Source of the DNA: Marinovum sp034669705
GTDB lineage: Bacteria; Pseudomonadota; Alphaproteobacteria; Rhodobacterales; Rhodobacteraceae
Assembly (NCBI RefSeq): GCF_034669705.1
Contig: NZ_JAXMOR010000015.1
Coordinates: 1-64,000 of the forward strand
Direction of reading: 5' to 3'
Length of the DNA: 64,000 nucleotides
The position numbers and the translations under genes are program-made. Positions 36,521 through 45,811 of this stretch are shown piece after piece. The notes below the pieces were generated by a model. It ran no database searches. It worked only from the letters and a program-made list of their open reading frames with translations, and was not told the DNA's origin. Within the stretch, counting starts at the first letter, position 1; each line of letters begins with the position of its first letter.

Positions 36521-37891
36521 ATGCTCAAGAACGACATGCTCGAACAATGGGACCGGGAGAACTTCTTTCACCCCTCCACCCATCTGGCGGAATTCGCCCG
36601 CGGCAATGTCGCCCAGCGGGTGGTGACCACCGGCGACGGCTGTCACATCGAGGACCGCGACGGCAACCGCCTGCTCGATGCCTTTGCCGGGCTCTATTGC
36701 GTCAACGTCGGCTACGGCCGCAAGGAGATCGCCGAGGCAATCGCCGAACAGGCGCATGAGCTGGCCTATTACCACTCCTACGTGGGCCATGGCACAGAGG
36801 CTTCGATCACCCTGGCCAAGATGATCCTCGACCGGGCGCCGGACCATATGTCGAAGGTGTATTTCGGCCTGTCCGGCTCTGATGCCAACGAGACCAACAT
36901 CAAGCTGATCTGGTACTACAACAACATCCTCGGCCGTCCCGAGAAGAAGAAGATCATATCGCGCTGGCGCGGCTATCACGGCTCTGGGCTGATGACCGGC
37001 TCGCTGACCGGGCTGGAGCTGTTCCACAAGAAGTTCGACCTGCCGCTGGCGCAGGTGGTCCACACCGAGGCGCCGTACTATTTCCGCCGCGATGATCTGG
37101 GTCAGAGCGAGGCGGAGTTCGTGGCGCATTGCGTCTCGGAACTTGAAGCGCTGATCGCGCGCGAAGGCGCCGACACCATCGCCGCCTTCATCGGCGAGCC
37201 GGTGCTGGGTACGGGGGGCATCGTACCGCCGCCAGAGGGCTATTGGGCCGCGATCCAGGAGGTGCTGGACAAGCATGACATCCTGCTGGTGGCCGACGAG
37301 GTGGTGACCGGGTTCGGCCGTCTCGGCACCATGTTCGGCTCGGAGCACTACGGGCTGAAGCCCGACCTGATCACCATCGCCAAGGGGCTGACCTCGGCCT
37401 ATGCGCCGTTGTCGGGGTCGATCGTGTCCGACAGGATGTGGAAGGTGCTGGAGCAGGGCACCGACGAGAACGGCCCGATCGGCCACGGCTGGACCTATTC
37501 CGCCCATCCCATCGGTGCGGCCGCCGGGGTCGCCAATCTCAAGCTGATCGACGATCTCGGGCTGATCATGAACGCCGGCGAGACCGGGGCCTATTTCAAC
37601 AAGGTGATGGCCGAGGCGGTGGGCGACCATGCCCATGTGGGCGAGGTGCGCGGCGCGGGCATGATGTGCGCGGTCGAGTTCGTCAAGGACCGCGACAGCC
37701 GCACGTTCTTTGACCCCGCCGACAAGATCGGTCCGAGCGTCGCCGCCGCCCTGCTCGAACAGGGGGTGATCGGCCGGGCCATGCCGCAGGGCGATATCCT
37801 GGGCTTTGCGCCGCCGTTCTGCCTGACGCCGGCCGAGGCCGAGGAAGTCGCCGAAAAGACCCGGGTGGCGGTGGCCAAGGTGCTGGGCTGA
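36521..37891 (+). CDS. Class III aminotransferase (omega-amino acid/pyruvate type)
   Basis: This 456-residue PLP enzyme has the class III pattern: SGSDANETNIKL, YHGSG, FIGEPVLGTGGIVPP, LLVADEVVTGFGRLG and the PLP lysine in TIAKGLTSAYAPL. It should move an amino group from an omega-amine or beta-alanine/taurine/GABA-like donor to pyruvate or 2-oxoglutarate. The donor cannot be read from sequence. The ATG at 36521 follows GAAAGGACAG; longer frames are not supported. It lies 193 bases after the winged-helix/TPR regulator. Confidence 0.88.
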   Translation: MLKNDMLEQWDRENFFHPSTHLAEFARGNVAQRVVTTGDGCHIEDRDGNRLLDAFAGLYCVNVGYGRKEIAEAIAEQAHELAYYHSYVGHGTEASITLAKMILDRAPDHMSKVYFGLSGSDANETNIKLIWYYNNILGRPEKKKIISRWRGYHGSGLMTGSLTGLELFHKKFDLPLAQVVHTEAPYYFRRDDLGQSEAEFVAHCVSELEALIAREGADTIAAFIGEPVLGTGGIVPPPEGYWAAIQEVLDKHDILLVADEVVTGFGRLGTMFGSEHYGLKPDLITIAKGLTSAYAPLSGSIVSDRMWKVLEQGTDENGPIGHGWTYSAHPIGAAAGVANLKLIDDLGLIMNAGETGAYFNKVMAEAVGDHAHVGEVRGAGMMCAVEFVKDRDSRTFFDPADKIGPSVAAALLEQGVIGRAMPQGDILGFAPPFCLTPAEAEEVAEKTRVAVAKVLG

Positions 37892-37949
37892 GCCTGCAGG
37901 ACACAGTCTGAACGGCGGGGCGGAGGGACACGTCCGCCCCGCCGTCGTT

Positions 37950-39995
37950 TCACGACACCCGCATCAGCCGCAGCGCGTCATAGATCGCCGCGTGGGTGTT
38001 GCGCGGCGCGACCGCGTCGCCGATTCGAAACAGCTGGTAGCGGCCTGCGGGATTGGTGCGCAGGGTCTGCGGCCGGCCCTCGATCAGCGCCGCCTGGTCG
38101 ACCTCGCCACGATTGACCGAGGCCTCGCGCAGGGCAAAATAGAGCTCGTCGAGCGGCCGCGTGCCGTTGTTGATCACCACCCGGTCGTAGTGCGCCGTCT
38201 GGGTTCGCGGAGTGTAATCGCTGCCGATGGTGGCCTCGATCCGGTTGCCGGCGCGGGCAAGGCTCAGAAGCCGTGCGGCCACCGTCAGCCGCGCCCCCGC
38301 CTCTTGCAGCGCGCGCATGTAGGGCGTCAGGTTCATCCCCATGATGTCCGCGGCAAAGCTGCGGTCGGGCGTCATCACCTCGACCTGCGCGCCGGCGCGG
38401 GCCGCCATCTCGGCGGCCTGCAGCCCGGGGTGGTCGCCGCTCTCGTCATAGACCAGAACGGCGCCCGCCGGAGTGACGTCTCCGCTCAGGATGTCCCAGG
38501 TCGAGACCGCGAGCAATTGCTCGTCTTTCTGTTCGAGCAGCGCGAGGTTGGGCAGCCCGCCGGTGGCCACGATCACCAGGTCGGGCGCGAGCGCGGTGAC
38601 GTCATCGGCCTCGGCCAGCGTGTTGAACTGGAACCGCACGTCGCGGGCGGCGCATTGCGCCATGCGCCAGTCGATGATGCCGATCATCTCGCGCCGTCGC
38701 GGGCTTTGCGCGGTCAGGCGGATCTGGCCGCCGGGGTCCGGCGCGGCCTCGAAGACAGTCACCTGATGGCCGCGCTCGGCCGCCACCCGCGCGGCCTCGA
38801 GCCCGGCCGGGCCAGCGCCGACCACCACCACCCGGCGGGGTCTGGCGGCGGGGGCGATCTCATGCGGGATCTGCAATTCACGGCCGGTGGCCGGGTTGTG
38901 GATGCACAGCGCCTCGCCGCCCTCGTAGATCCGGTCGAGGCAATAGGTGGCGCCGACGCAGGGGCGGATGTCGTGCTCGCGGCCCTCGACGATCTTCTGC
39001 ACGATCTGTGGATCGGCGATATGGGCGCGGGTCATGCCGACCATGTCGAGCAACCCGGCCGAGACCGCATGACGTGCGGTGGCGACGTCGGGAATGCGCG
39101 CGGCGTGAAAGGTGGGCAGGCCTGTCTCGGCGCGCACCGCACCTGCGAAATCCAGATGCGGCGCGCTGGGCATGCCTTGCAGCGGGATCACCTGGGTCAG
39201 CGCCGGATCGGTGTGGATGCGGCCGCGGATCACGTTGAGGAAATCGACGTGGCCCGTGACCTTGAGGATGCGGGCAATCTCCAGCCCCTCTTCCGGGGTG
39301 GTGCCCCCCGGTGCGGCCTCGTCGGCGGTAAAGCGGACGCCGACGATGAACTCCGGTCCGACGCGCTCGCGGATCGCCGCCAGCACCTCGAGCGAGAACC
39401 GCAGGCGGGTGTCGAGGCTGGCAAGCCCGTAGTCGCCCTCCATGCCGTTGGTCAGCGGCGACCAGAACTGCTCGAGCAGGTGGCCGTAGCACTCCAGTTC
39501 GATCCCGTCCATGCCGCCGGCCTGCATCCGCTCGGCGGCGTCGGCGAAGTCGCGGGTAACGCGGGCAATGTCCCAATCCTCCATCAGCTTGGGAAACGCC
39601 CTGTGCGCCGGTTCTCGGTGCGGGCCGGGCGCGATCGAAGGCAGCCAGTCGCCCTTGTTCCAGCCGGTGCGGCGGCCGAGGTGAGTGAGCTGGATCATCG
39701 CCGCGCAGCCGTGTTCGTGCAGCGCATCGGTGAGCCTGCGGACCCAGGGCACCACCTCGTCGCGGTAGGCCAGAACGTTGTTGAACGCGGGCGGGCTGTC
39801 GCGCGAGACCGAGGCCGATCCGGCGGTCATCGCCAGCGCCACCCCGGCCTTGGCGCGCGCCTCGTGATAGGCGCGGTAACGCTCCTTGGGCATGCCGTCC
39901 TCGGGGTAGGCGGGCTCATGCGCAGTGGTCATGATCCGGTTGCGCAGGGTCAGATGGCGCAGCTGATAGGGTTGGAGAAGCGGATCGGAGGACAT
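37950..39995 (-). CDS. TMADH-family flavin oxidoreductase, candidate N-methyl demethylase
   Basis: This 681-residue protein has an N-terminal old-yellow-enzyme FMN barrel (about residues 8-330) and a C-terminal NAD(P)/FAD-binding region (VVVVGAGPAGLEAARVAAERG at about 390). Between them lies an iron-sulfur motif C-VGATY-C-(11)-C; trimethylamine dehydrogenase has CxxCxxC there, but the middle cysteine position is alanine. That form is typical of dimethylglycine or N-methylproline demethylase subunits, so an N-methyl substrate is likely. The start at 39995 follows AGGAGC. No partner subunit genes lie beside it. Confidence 0.8.
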   Translation of the reverse strand: MSSDPLLQPYQLRHLTLRNRIMTTAHEPAYPEDGMPKERYRAYHEARAKAGVALAMTAGSASVSRDSPPAFNNVLAYRDEVVPWVRRLTDALHEHGCAAMIQLTHLGRRTGWNKGDWLPSIAPGPHREPAHRAFPKLMEDWDIARVTRDFADAAERMQAGGMDGIELECYGHLLEQFWSPLTNGMEGDYGLASLDTRLRFSLEVLAAIRERVGPEFIVGVRFTADEAAPGGTTPEEGLEIARILKVTGHVDFLNVIRGRIHTDPALTQVIPLQGMPSAPHLDFAGAVRAETGLPTFHAARIPDVATARHAVSAGLLDMVGMTRAHIADPQIVQKIVEGREHDIRPCVGATYCLDRIYEGGEALCIHNPATGRELQIPHEIAPAARPRRVVVVGAGPAGLEAARVAAERGHQVTVFEAAPDPGGQIRLTAQSPRRREMIGIIDWRMAQCAARDVRFQFNTLAEADDVTALAPDLVIVATGGLPNLALLEQKDEQLLAVSTWDILSGDVTPAGAVLVYDESGDHPGLQAAEMAARAGAQVEVMTPDRSFAADIMGMNLTPYMRALQEAGARLTVAARLLSLARAGNRIEATIGSDYTPRTQTAHYDRVVINNGTRPLDELYFALREASVNRGEVDQAALIEGRPQTLRTNPAGRYQLFRIGDAVAPRNTHAAIYDALRLMRVS

Positions 39996-40134
39996 GGGGC
40001 AGCTCCTGTCTCTTTGCGCCGACGATGGCGGCACCGTGCCTTTCTGTCAATTTGTGCGCACCTTTTCCGGCCCCGAGCCCTCGGATGCGGACCTGGCGCG
40101 CTGCAGGGCCGGGTTCGCGACGCATTGAGGCGGC

Positions 40135-41331
40135 TCAGGCGACCTGCCGGCCATGGCTCCAGACGCCGCGCACCACCGGCACCGCGGCCTCGGTGTGGAC
40201 CCGCACCAGATCGGCCAGCAGCCCCGGCGCGATGCGGCCGCGGTCGGTCAGGCCGGCGGCCTCGGCCGGGGCGGCGGTGACGGTGCGGATCGCGCGCGGC
40301 AGGTCGTCCCAGAGGTCGGCCAGCCGGAAGGCGGCGGTCAGCAGCGACGAGGGCACGTAATCCGATGACAGGATGTCGAGCAGCCCGGACCGGGCGAGGT
40401 CGCCCGCCGCGACATTGCCGGAGTGCGAGCCGCCGCGGATCAGGTTCGGCGCGCCCATCATCACCGCGATATCACCGGCGCGGCAGGCCTCTGCGGCCTC
40501 GCGGGTGGTGGGAAACTCGGCCAGCCGCACCCCGTGGCCGTGGCTCACCCCGACCTGCGCGGCGGTGGTGTCGTCATGGCTGGCCAGCACCGCGCCCAGC
40601 CGGCGGGCATGGGCCACCGCCGCCGCCTCATGTGCGGCACCCAGCCGGGCGCGGGTGGCGGTAAGATGTGCCACGTGGTCGGCAAGCTGTGCCTCGGTCA
40701 GACCGTGCTTGCCGCGCACGTAGTGGCGGAATTTCTCCAGATCGCGGAACTGCCGCTGGCCCGGCGTGTGATCCATGATCGACAGGATGCCGACCCGGTC
40801 CTCGGGCGCAAAGGCCTCGAGCTCCTCGGTCAGCGTCTCCGAGCAGACCTCGGCGCGCAGGTGCAGGAAGTGGCTGATCTTGAGCAGCCCCGCGGCGCGG
40901 ATCGACAGCAGCTCCTGCGACAGCGCGCGGGCGTAGGCGCGATAGCGGTTCTGGCCGGTGGCGAGGATCGAGCCCACGCGCATGGCGTCGAACACGGTGG
41001 TGATTCCGGTCGAGGCCAGCTCGGCATCATGCGCGAGGATGGCGGCCATATGCGGCCAGTCGACGCCGGGGCGCGGCTGCATGTGACGTTCGAGATTGTC
41101 GGTGTGCAGTTCGATCAGCCCGGGGATCAGCAGATCGCCGGCGCAGTCGAGGACACCCCCGTCAGGGGGGCTGTCCGTGGCGTGGCCCGGAGCGTTTTCG
41201 GTGGCGCGCTCGATCGCGGTGATCCGCCCGTCGCGGACCTGCAGCGCGCCATGCGCCACGCCATCGGGCAGGACGATCCGGGCGTTCGTCAGGGTCAGGT
41301 CAGGCAGGGCGGGGGAGACGGCGTTCAACAT
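40135..41331 (-). CDS. phnM: PhnM, alpha-D-ribose 1-methylphosphonate 5-triphosphate diphosphatase
   Basis: This 398-residue amidohydrolase removes diphosphate from the C-P lyase pathway intermediate. It has the canonical PhnM segment GLIELHTDNLERH followed by PRPGVDWP, then SHDDTTAAQV and GAPNLIRGGSHSGN for the metal site. No other phn genes are adjacent, which is unusual because phnM normally lies in a C-P lyase cluster. A second, divergent relative is at 57772. Confidence 0.9.
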   Translation of the reverse strand: MLNAVSPALPDLTLTNARIVLPDGVAHGALQVRDGRITAIERATENAPGHATDSPPDGGVLDCAGDLLIPGLIELHTDNLERHMQPRPGVDWPHMAAILAHDAELASTGITTVFDAMRVGSILATGQNRYRAYARALSQELLSIRAAGLLKISHFLHLRAEVCSETLTEELEAFAPEDRVGILSIMDHTPGQRQFRDLEKFRHYVRGKHGLTEAQLADHVAHLTATRARLGAAHEAAAVAHARRLGAVLASHDDTTAAQVGVSHGHGVRLAEFPTTREAAEACRAGDIAVMMGAPNLIRGGSHSGNVAAGDLARSGLLDILSSDYVPSSLLTAAFRLADLWDDLPRAIRTVTAAPAEAAGLTDRGRIAPGLLADLVRVHTEAAVPVVRGVWSHGRQVA

Positions 41332-41435
41332 GGGCCGAATGTGACAGAGCGCCGTTGAAAGTCGAGCGTCTGGCGCGGCCGGATGGGCGATGCGCCGCTG
41401 CGGCGCATCACAATTGCAACAATCGGTAACCGGGC

Positions 41436-41903
41436 TCAGCTGCCGCCGGCGGTATCCGGGCCGATCTCCTTGAGGAAGGTATAGAGGTCGCGGGCCTCGT
41501 CTTCCTTGCGCACCCGGAAGCTCATCTTGGAACGCGCCGAGCCATCTCCGGTGGCCTCCTGAACGGCGGCTTTCGGGTCCATCACATAGGCCACGAAATG
41601 CGCCTCGTCGAACACCAGCCCGGCCTCGCCGGCGGCGATCATGTCCTTGCCATAGCGGAAATCCGCGACCTGGCCTGCGGCACGGCCGACCACGCCATAG
41701 AGGTTGGGGCCGGTCTTGGCCTTCTTGCCGGCCAGCACTTCGCCGGCGTCATCCATCACCACGTGGCAGGACTGGCACTTGCGAAACGCCTTTTCGCCGG
41801 CGGCGGCGTCGCCGGTGGCGGTCAGGTCGAGGCCATGGCTCTCGGCCAGCGCCGGCAGGGCCAGCGCCATGCTCAGCAGCGATGTCAGGGCTAGGGTTTT
41901 CAT
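41436..41903 (-). CDS. Periplasmic cytochrome c (c2/c550-like)
   Basis: This 155-residue protein has a signal peptide (MKTLALTSLLSMALALPALA) and a single haem site, Cys43-Gln-Ser-Cys46-His47. The distal ligand is probably the methionine in SKMSFRV. Inserts after the haem site (DDAGEVLAGKKAKTGPNLYG) are typical of large class I cytochromes c2/c550 in rhodobacters, which carry electrons between the bc1 complex and terminal oxidases or reductases. Confidence 0.88.
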   Translation of the reverse strand: MKTLALTSLLSMALALPALAESHGLDLTATGDAAAGEKAFRKCQSCHVVMDDAGEVLAGKKAKTGPNLYGVVGRAAGQVADFRYGKDMIAAGEAGLVFDEAHFVAYVMDPKAAVQEATGDGSARSKMSFRVRKEDEARDLYTFLKEIGPDTAGGS

Positions 41904-42098
41904 CGGTCAGGTCTCCTCGGCTTTTGCGGCAAGGACATATGTTCGCCCCGCCGAGGTCAAGCGCGACGTTTTGGCAAATCCCGGCGCAGCGCGCTCCGGA
42001 GCCTTGATTTTACTGGGCGCGAGAGGGTAGGCGGGCGGACAAGATGCCGCGCCCCGCCGGGGTGCGGCCCGCGCCTAGGATCGCCGCAGGAGGGCAGG

Positions 42099-42623
42099 AT
42101 GGAAGACATGGTGCCCGCCTGGGTCGACGGAAACCTCACCCCGGTGGGCAAGCTCGAGGCGCACCAGCGCGGCCTCAGGCACAAGGCGGTCTCGGTCTTC
42201 GTGCTGGCGGGCGACGCGGTGCTGATCCAGCAGCGGGCGGCAGGCAAGTACCACACGCCGGGGCTCTGGGCCAACACCTGCTGCACCCATCCGCTCTGGG
42301 GCGAGCCGGCCGAGGCCTGCGCGGTGCGCCGGCTGGAGCAGGAGCTGGGGATCACCGCGGTCACGCCGGTCTGGCGGCACCAGGCGGAATACCGCGCCGA
42401 TGTCGGCGGCGGGCTGACCGAGCATGAGGTGGTCGAGATCTTCACCGTCGAGGCCAGCCGCGACCTGCCGGTCAATCCCAACCCCGAAGAGGTGCAGGCG
42501 GTGCGCTGGATGACCCGCGCGGCGCTGATCGCCGAGATTGCCGAGGCGCCGGAGACCTATACGCCGTGGATGCGAATCTACATGGCCGATCACGCCGCGG
42601 CGATCTTTGGCCAGGGAGGCTGA
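42099..42623 (+). CDS. idi: Type 1 isopentenyl-diphosphate delta-isomerase
   Basis: This 174-residue Nudix-fold enzyme interconverts IPP and DMAPP for isoprenoid synthesis. It has WANTCCTHP (catalytic cysteine) and the Nudix-like ACAVRRLEQELGI with a metal-binding glutamate cluster. In rhodobacters idi is often near photosynthesis genes; none are visible here. It lies 81 bases upstream of the kdsD start. Confidence 0.94.
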   Translation: MEDMVPAWVDGNLTPVGKLEAHQRGLRHKAVSVFVLAGDAVLIQQRAAGKYHTPGLWANTCCTHPLWGEPAEACAVRRLEQELGITAVTPVWRHQAEYRADVGGGLTEHEVVEIFTVEASRDLPVNPNPEEVQAVRWMTRAALIAEIAEAPETYTPWMRIYMADHAAAIFGQGG

Positions 42624-42703
42624 CGGTGACGGCAGCGGCACGGACTGGCGCGGCGGGCGGCAAAGGTGTATCCGGGGGCAAATTCACGGATGAAGGCGGC
42701 AGC

Positions 42704-43675
42704 ATGAGCAGACAGGCGGCGGAGATCGCGGCGGTGGCAGAGACCGGACGCCGGGTGTTGCAGACCGAGGCCGAGGCGCTGATGGCGCTTTCAAAGGCGC
42801 TGCCGCCGGATTTCGACGCGGTGGCGCATCTACTGGCCGGGCTCGAGGGGCGTGTGATCGTCTCGGGCATCGGCAAGTCGGGCCATATTGGCCGCAAGAT
42901 CTCGGCCACGCTGGCCTCGACCGGCACGCCATCGTACTTCGTGCATGCCTCGGAGGCGAGCCACGGCGATCTGGGCATGATCACCAAGCATGATGTCTGC
43001 CTGCTGATCTCGAACTCCGGCGAGACCGCAGAGCTGCGCGACATCCTGCTGCACACGCGGCGGTTCTCGATCCCGATGATCGGCATCTCCTCGAACCCGA
43101 ACAGCACCCTGATGCAGGCGGCCGATTTCAAGCTGACCTTGCCGAAACTGCCCGAAGCCTGCCCCATGGGCCTCGCCCCCACCACCTCGACCACGCTGAC
43201 TCTGGCGCTGGGAGACGCGGTGGCGGTGGCGGTGATGGAGCTGCGTGGCTTCGGTTCCGAGGATTTTCAGGTCTTCCACCCCGGCGGCAAGCTCGGCGCG
43301 CAGCTTTCCCGCGTCTCCGACCTGATGCACGGGCCGGACATGCTGCCGCTGGTGCCCGCCGACATGGCGATGGCCGACGTGCTGATCACCATGACCTCCA
43401 AAAGCTTTGGCATCGCCGCGGTGGTCGACGGCGAGCGGCTGGTGGGCGTGATCTCGGATGGTGACCTGCGGCGCAACATGGCGGGGCTGATGAAGATGAC
43501 CGCCGGCGAGCTGGCCAGCCGCAACCCGGTGACGGTGACGCCGGAGGTCTTTGCCGCCCAGGCGCTGGCGCTGCTCAACGAACGCAAGATCGGCGCGCTG
43601 ATGGTCGTCGATGACGATGACCGACCGGTCGGCATTCTCCATATCCATGATGTTCTGCGCGCAGGTGTTGCATGA
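42704..43675 (+). CDS. kdsD: Arabinose-5-phosphate isomerase KdsD
   Basis: This 323-residue enzyme turns ribulose-5-phosphate into arabinose-5-phosphate, the first step to Kdo. It has an N-terminal SIS domain (VIVSGIGKSGHIGRKISATLAS) and two C-terminal CBS domains (SRVSDLM, VVDGERLVGVISDGDLRR). Its stop overlaps the kdsB start by four bases. The start at 42704 gives the normal length. Confidence 0.95.
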   Translation: MSRQAAEIAAVAETGRRVLQTEAEALMALSKALPPDFDAVAHLLAGLEGRVIVSGIGKSGHIGRKISATLASTGTPSYFVHASEASHGDLGMITKHDVCLLISNSGETAELRDILLHTRRFSIPMIGISSNPNSTLMQAADFKLTLPKLPEACPMGLAPTTSTTLTLALGDAVAVAVMELRGFGSEDFQVFHPGGKLGAQLSRVSDLMHGPDMLPLVPADMAMADVLITMTSKSFGIAAVVDGERLVGVISDGDLRRNMAGLMKMTAGELASRNPVTVTPEVFAAQALALLNERKIGALMVVDDDDRPVGILHIHDVLRAGVA

Positions 43676-44463
43676 AAACCGTTATCCTCATTCCCGCCCG
43701 CTATGCCTCGGCCCGCTATCCCGGCAAGCCGCTGGCCGAGCTGACCCAGAAGGACGGCAGCACCAAGAGCCTGATCCAGATGTCGTGGGAGGCCGCCGGC
43801 CAGATCGCCGGTGTCGACGAGGTGCATGTGGTCACCGATGACGAGCGCATCCGTGCCGCCTCTGAGGGCTTCGGCGCTTCGGTGATCATGACCTCGCCGG
43901 AGGCCGAGAATGGCACCGCCCGCTGCGCCGAGGCGGTGGCCTCGGGCGCGGTCAAGGCCGACCTGGTGGTGAACTTTCAGGGCGATGCGCCGTTGACCCC
44001 GCCGTGGTTCGTCGAAGAGCTGATCGCGGCGATGAAATCCGACCCCGGCGCGCAGATGGCCACCCCGGTGCTGCAATGCGATCCTGCGACCTATGAGATG
44101 TTCGTCGAGGACCGCCAGAACGGCCGCGTCGGCGGCACCACCGCGGTCTTTGGCGAGGATCACCGGGCGCTCTATTTCTCCAAGGAGATCGTGCCCTATA
44201 TCGATCCGGCCAAGGTGCCCGAGCGCGACATCCCGGTCTATCACCACGTCGGCGTCTACGCCTACCGGCCCGAGGCGCTGCGCTCCTATACCTTCTGGGG
44301 CGTCAGCCGGCTCGAGACGCTGGAGGGGCTGGAGCAACTGCGCTTTCTGGTGCACGGCGTGCCGGTGCGCTGCGTCGTGGTCGAAGCCCGGGGCCGGATG
44401 TTCTGGGAGTTGAACAACCCCGCCGACGTGGCGCGGATCGAAAAGGTGCTGAAAGAGCAATGA
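43672..44463 (+). CDS. kdsB: 3-deoxy-manno-octulosonate cytidylyltransferase KdsB
   Basis: This 263-residue enzyme activates Kdo as CMP-Kdo for lipopolysaccharide core synthesis. It has IPARYASARYPGKPLAEL and VNFQGDAPLTPP. It overlaps both kdsD and kdsA by four bases, so the three are translationally coupled. Confidence 0.95.
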   Translation: MKTVILIPARYASARYPGKPLAELTQKDGSTKSLIQMSWEAAGQIAGVDEVHVVTDDERIRAASEGFGASVIMTSPEAENGTARCAEAVASGAVKADLVVNFQGDAPLTPPWFVEELIAAMKSDPGAQMATPVLQCDPATYEMFVEDRQNGRVGGTTAVFGEDHRALYFSKEIVPYIDPAKVPERDIPVYHHVGVYAYRPEALRSYTFWGVSRLETLEGLEQLRFLVHGVPVRCVVVEARGRMFWELNNPADVARIEKVLKEQ

Positions 44464-45290
44464 CCGAAGCAAGAACCGTCACCATCGGCGAGATCGCCAT
44501 CAGCGCCAATGACCCCTTCGCGCTGATCACCGGGCCCTGCCAGCTGGAAAGCCACGACCACGCGCGGATGATGGCCGAGAAGATCGCCGAAGCCTGCGCT
44601 CCGACCGGCACGAAGTTCATCTTCAAGGCCAGCTACGACAAGGCCAACCGCTCCTCGATCTCGACCCAGAGGGGGCTGGGGATGGAGGAGGGGCTCACGA
44701 TCCTGTCGAAGATCCGCGACGAATTCGGCTGCCCGGTGCTGACCGACGTGCATTCCGAGGCCCATTGCGCGCCTGCGGCCGAGGCGGTCGACGTGCTGCA
44801 GATCCCCGCTTTCCTGTGCCGTCAGACCGACTTGTTGCTGGCCGCGGGCGAGACCGGCGCGGCGATCAACGTCAAGAAGGGCCAGTTCCTCGCGCCTTGG
44901 GACATGGGCAACGTCGCCGAGAAGATCGCCTCGACCGGCAACGGGCGGATCATGCTCTGCGACCGCGGCACCTCGTTCGGTTACAATACGCTGGTGAGCG
45001 ATTTCCGTGGCCTGCCGACGATGGCGCGGACCGGTTACCCGGTGGTCTTTGACGCCACCCATTCGGTGCAGCAGCCGGGCGGCCAGGGCACCACCTCGGG
45101 CGGCCAGCGCGAGTTCGCCCCGGTGCTGGCACGGGCGGCGGTGGCGGTGGGCGTCGCGGCGCTCTTCATCGAGACCCATGAGGACCCCGACACCGCGCCC
45201 TCTGACGGGCCGAACATGATCCCGGTCGACCAGATGGAAGCGCTGATCGGACGGCTGGCGGCGTTTGACCGGCTGGCCAAGGGGCTGTGA
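44460..45290 (+). CDS. kdsA: 3-deoxy-8-phosphooctulonate synthase KdsA
   Basis: This 276-residue enzyme condenses arabinose-5-phosphate with phosphoenolpyruvate to Kdo-8-phosphate. It has LITGPCQLESHDHA, FKASYDKANRSS and FDATHSVQQPGG. Cysteine in GPCQLE marks the metal-dependent class. It is the last gene of the Kdo operon; the KdsC phosphatase gene is not in the window. Confidence 0.95.
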   Translation: MTEARTVTIGEIAISANDPFALITGPCQLESHDHARMMAEKIAEACAPTGTKFIFKASYDKANRSSISTQRGLGMEEGLTILSKIRDEFGCPVLTDVHSEAHCAPAAEAVDVLQIPAFLCRQTDLLLAAGETGAAINVKKGQFLAPWDMGNVAEKIASTGNGRIMLCDRGTSFGYNTLVSDFRGLPTMARTGYPVVFDATHSVQQPGGQGTTSGGQREFAPVLARAAVAVGVAALFIETHEDPDTAPSDGPNMIPVDQMEALIGRLAAFDRLAKGL

Positions 45291-45325
45291 TCGTGCGGGT
45301 GTGACGATCGCGCGGCGAGAGTTCT

Positions 45326-45636
45326 CGCGTCCCGGCCCCCGAGCCGGGACCTCTACACCGACCTGATGACAGGGGGGGCGTGAGGCCCCGGCGCAAGGCC
45401 GGGGCGGGATTTGGAGCGCGGGCCGGCGACAGTTGGCTCAGGCGGTCGGGCCGCGCCGGAAGGCTCCCGCGTCCCGGCCTCCGAGCCGGGACCTTGCTCC
45501 CAAAGAGCGACGTGTTGGCTGTGCGTGAGGCCCTGCGCAAGGCCGGCGCGGAGTGCAAAGCGGGGCCGGGCAACAATGGATTCGGGCGACGGGCCGCGCA
45601 TGAAGGCCCCCGCGTCCCCGCCCCCGAGCCGGGACT
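45326..45636. repeat. 142-bp imperfect tandem repeat array with GTCCCGGC hairpins
   Basis: The block CGCGTCCCGGCCyCCGAGCCGGGACC begins at 45326, 45468 and 45611 (142- and 143-base steps). Between them GTGAGGCCC-GGCGCAAGGCC-type sequence is also repeated. Each block can form a GTCCCGGC/GCCGGGAC hairpin. Open reading frames through it are artefacts of GC-rich repeats. It fills most of the 521-bp kdsA-rarD gap. Confidence 0.75.
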
Positions 45637-45811
45637 TCTTCGCCAAACAGGGGGCAAGGTGGCGAGGCTCCGGTTCATTCCAGGGCGAGGTCCCAGCTCT
45701 TGACCCCGCGGCAGGAACGCCCCGCGCGCCGCGGTGAGTGCAGGTTTCGGGTCGCCTTTGGCACGCGGTTCTGGCAACAGGATCCGAGCCCCTTGCCGAA
45801 GGACCCGCCAG

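Noticed and set aside
37992..40280. A 762-codon frame antisense to the TMADH-family gene
   Set aside because: Shadow of the real gene; no domain, and the minus-strand gene has a clear start and family motifs.
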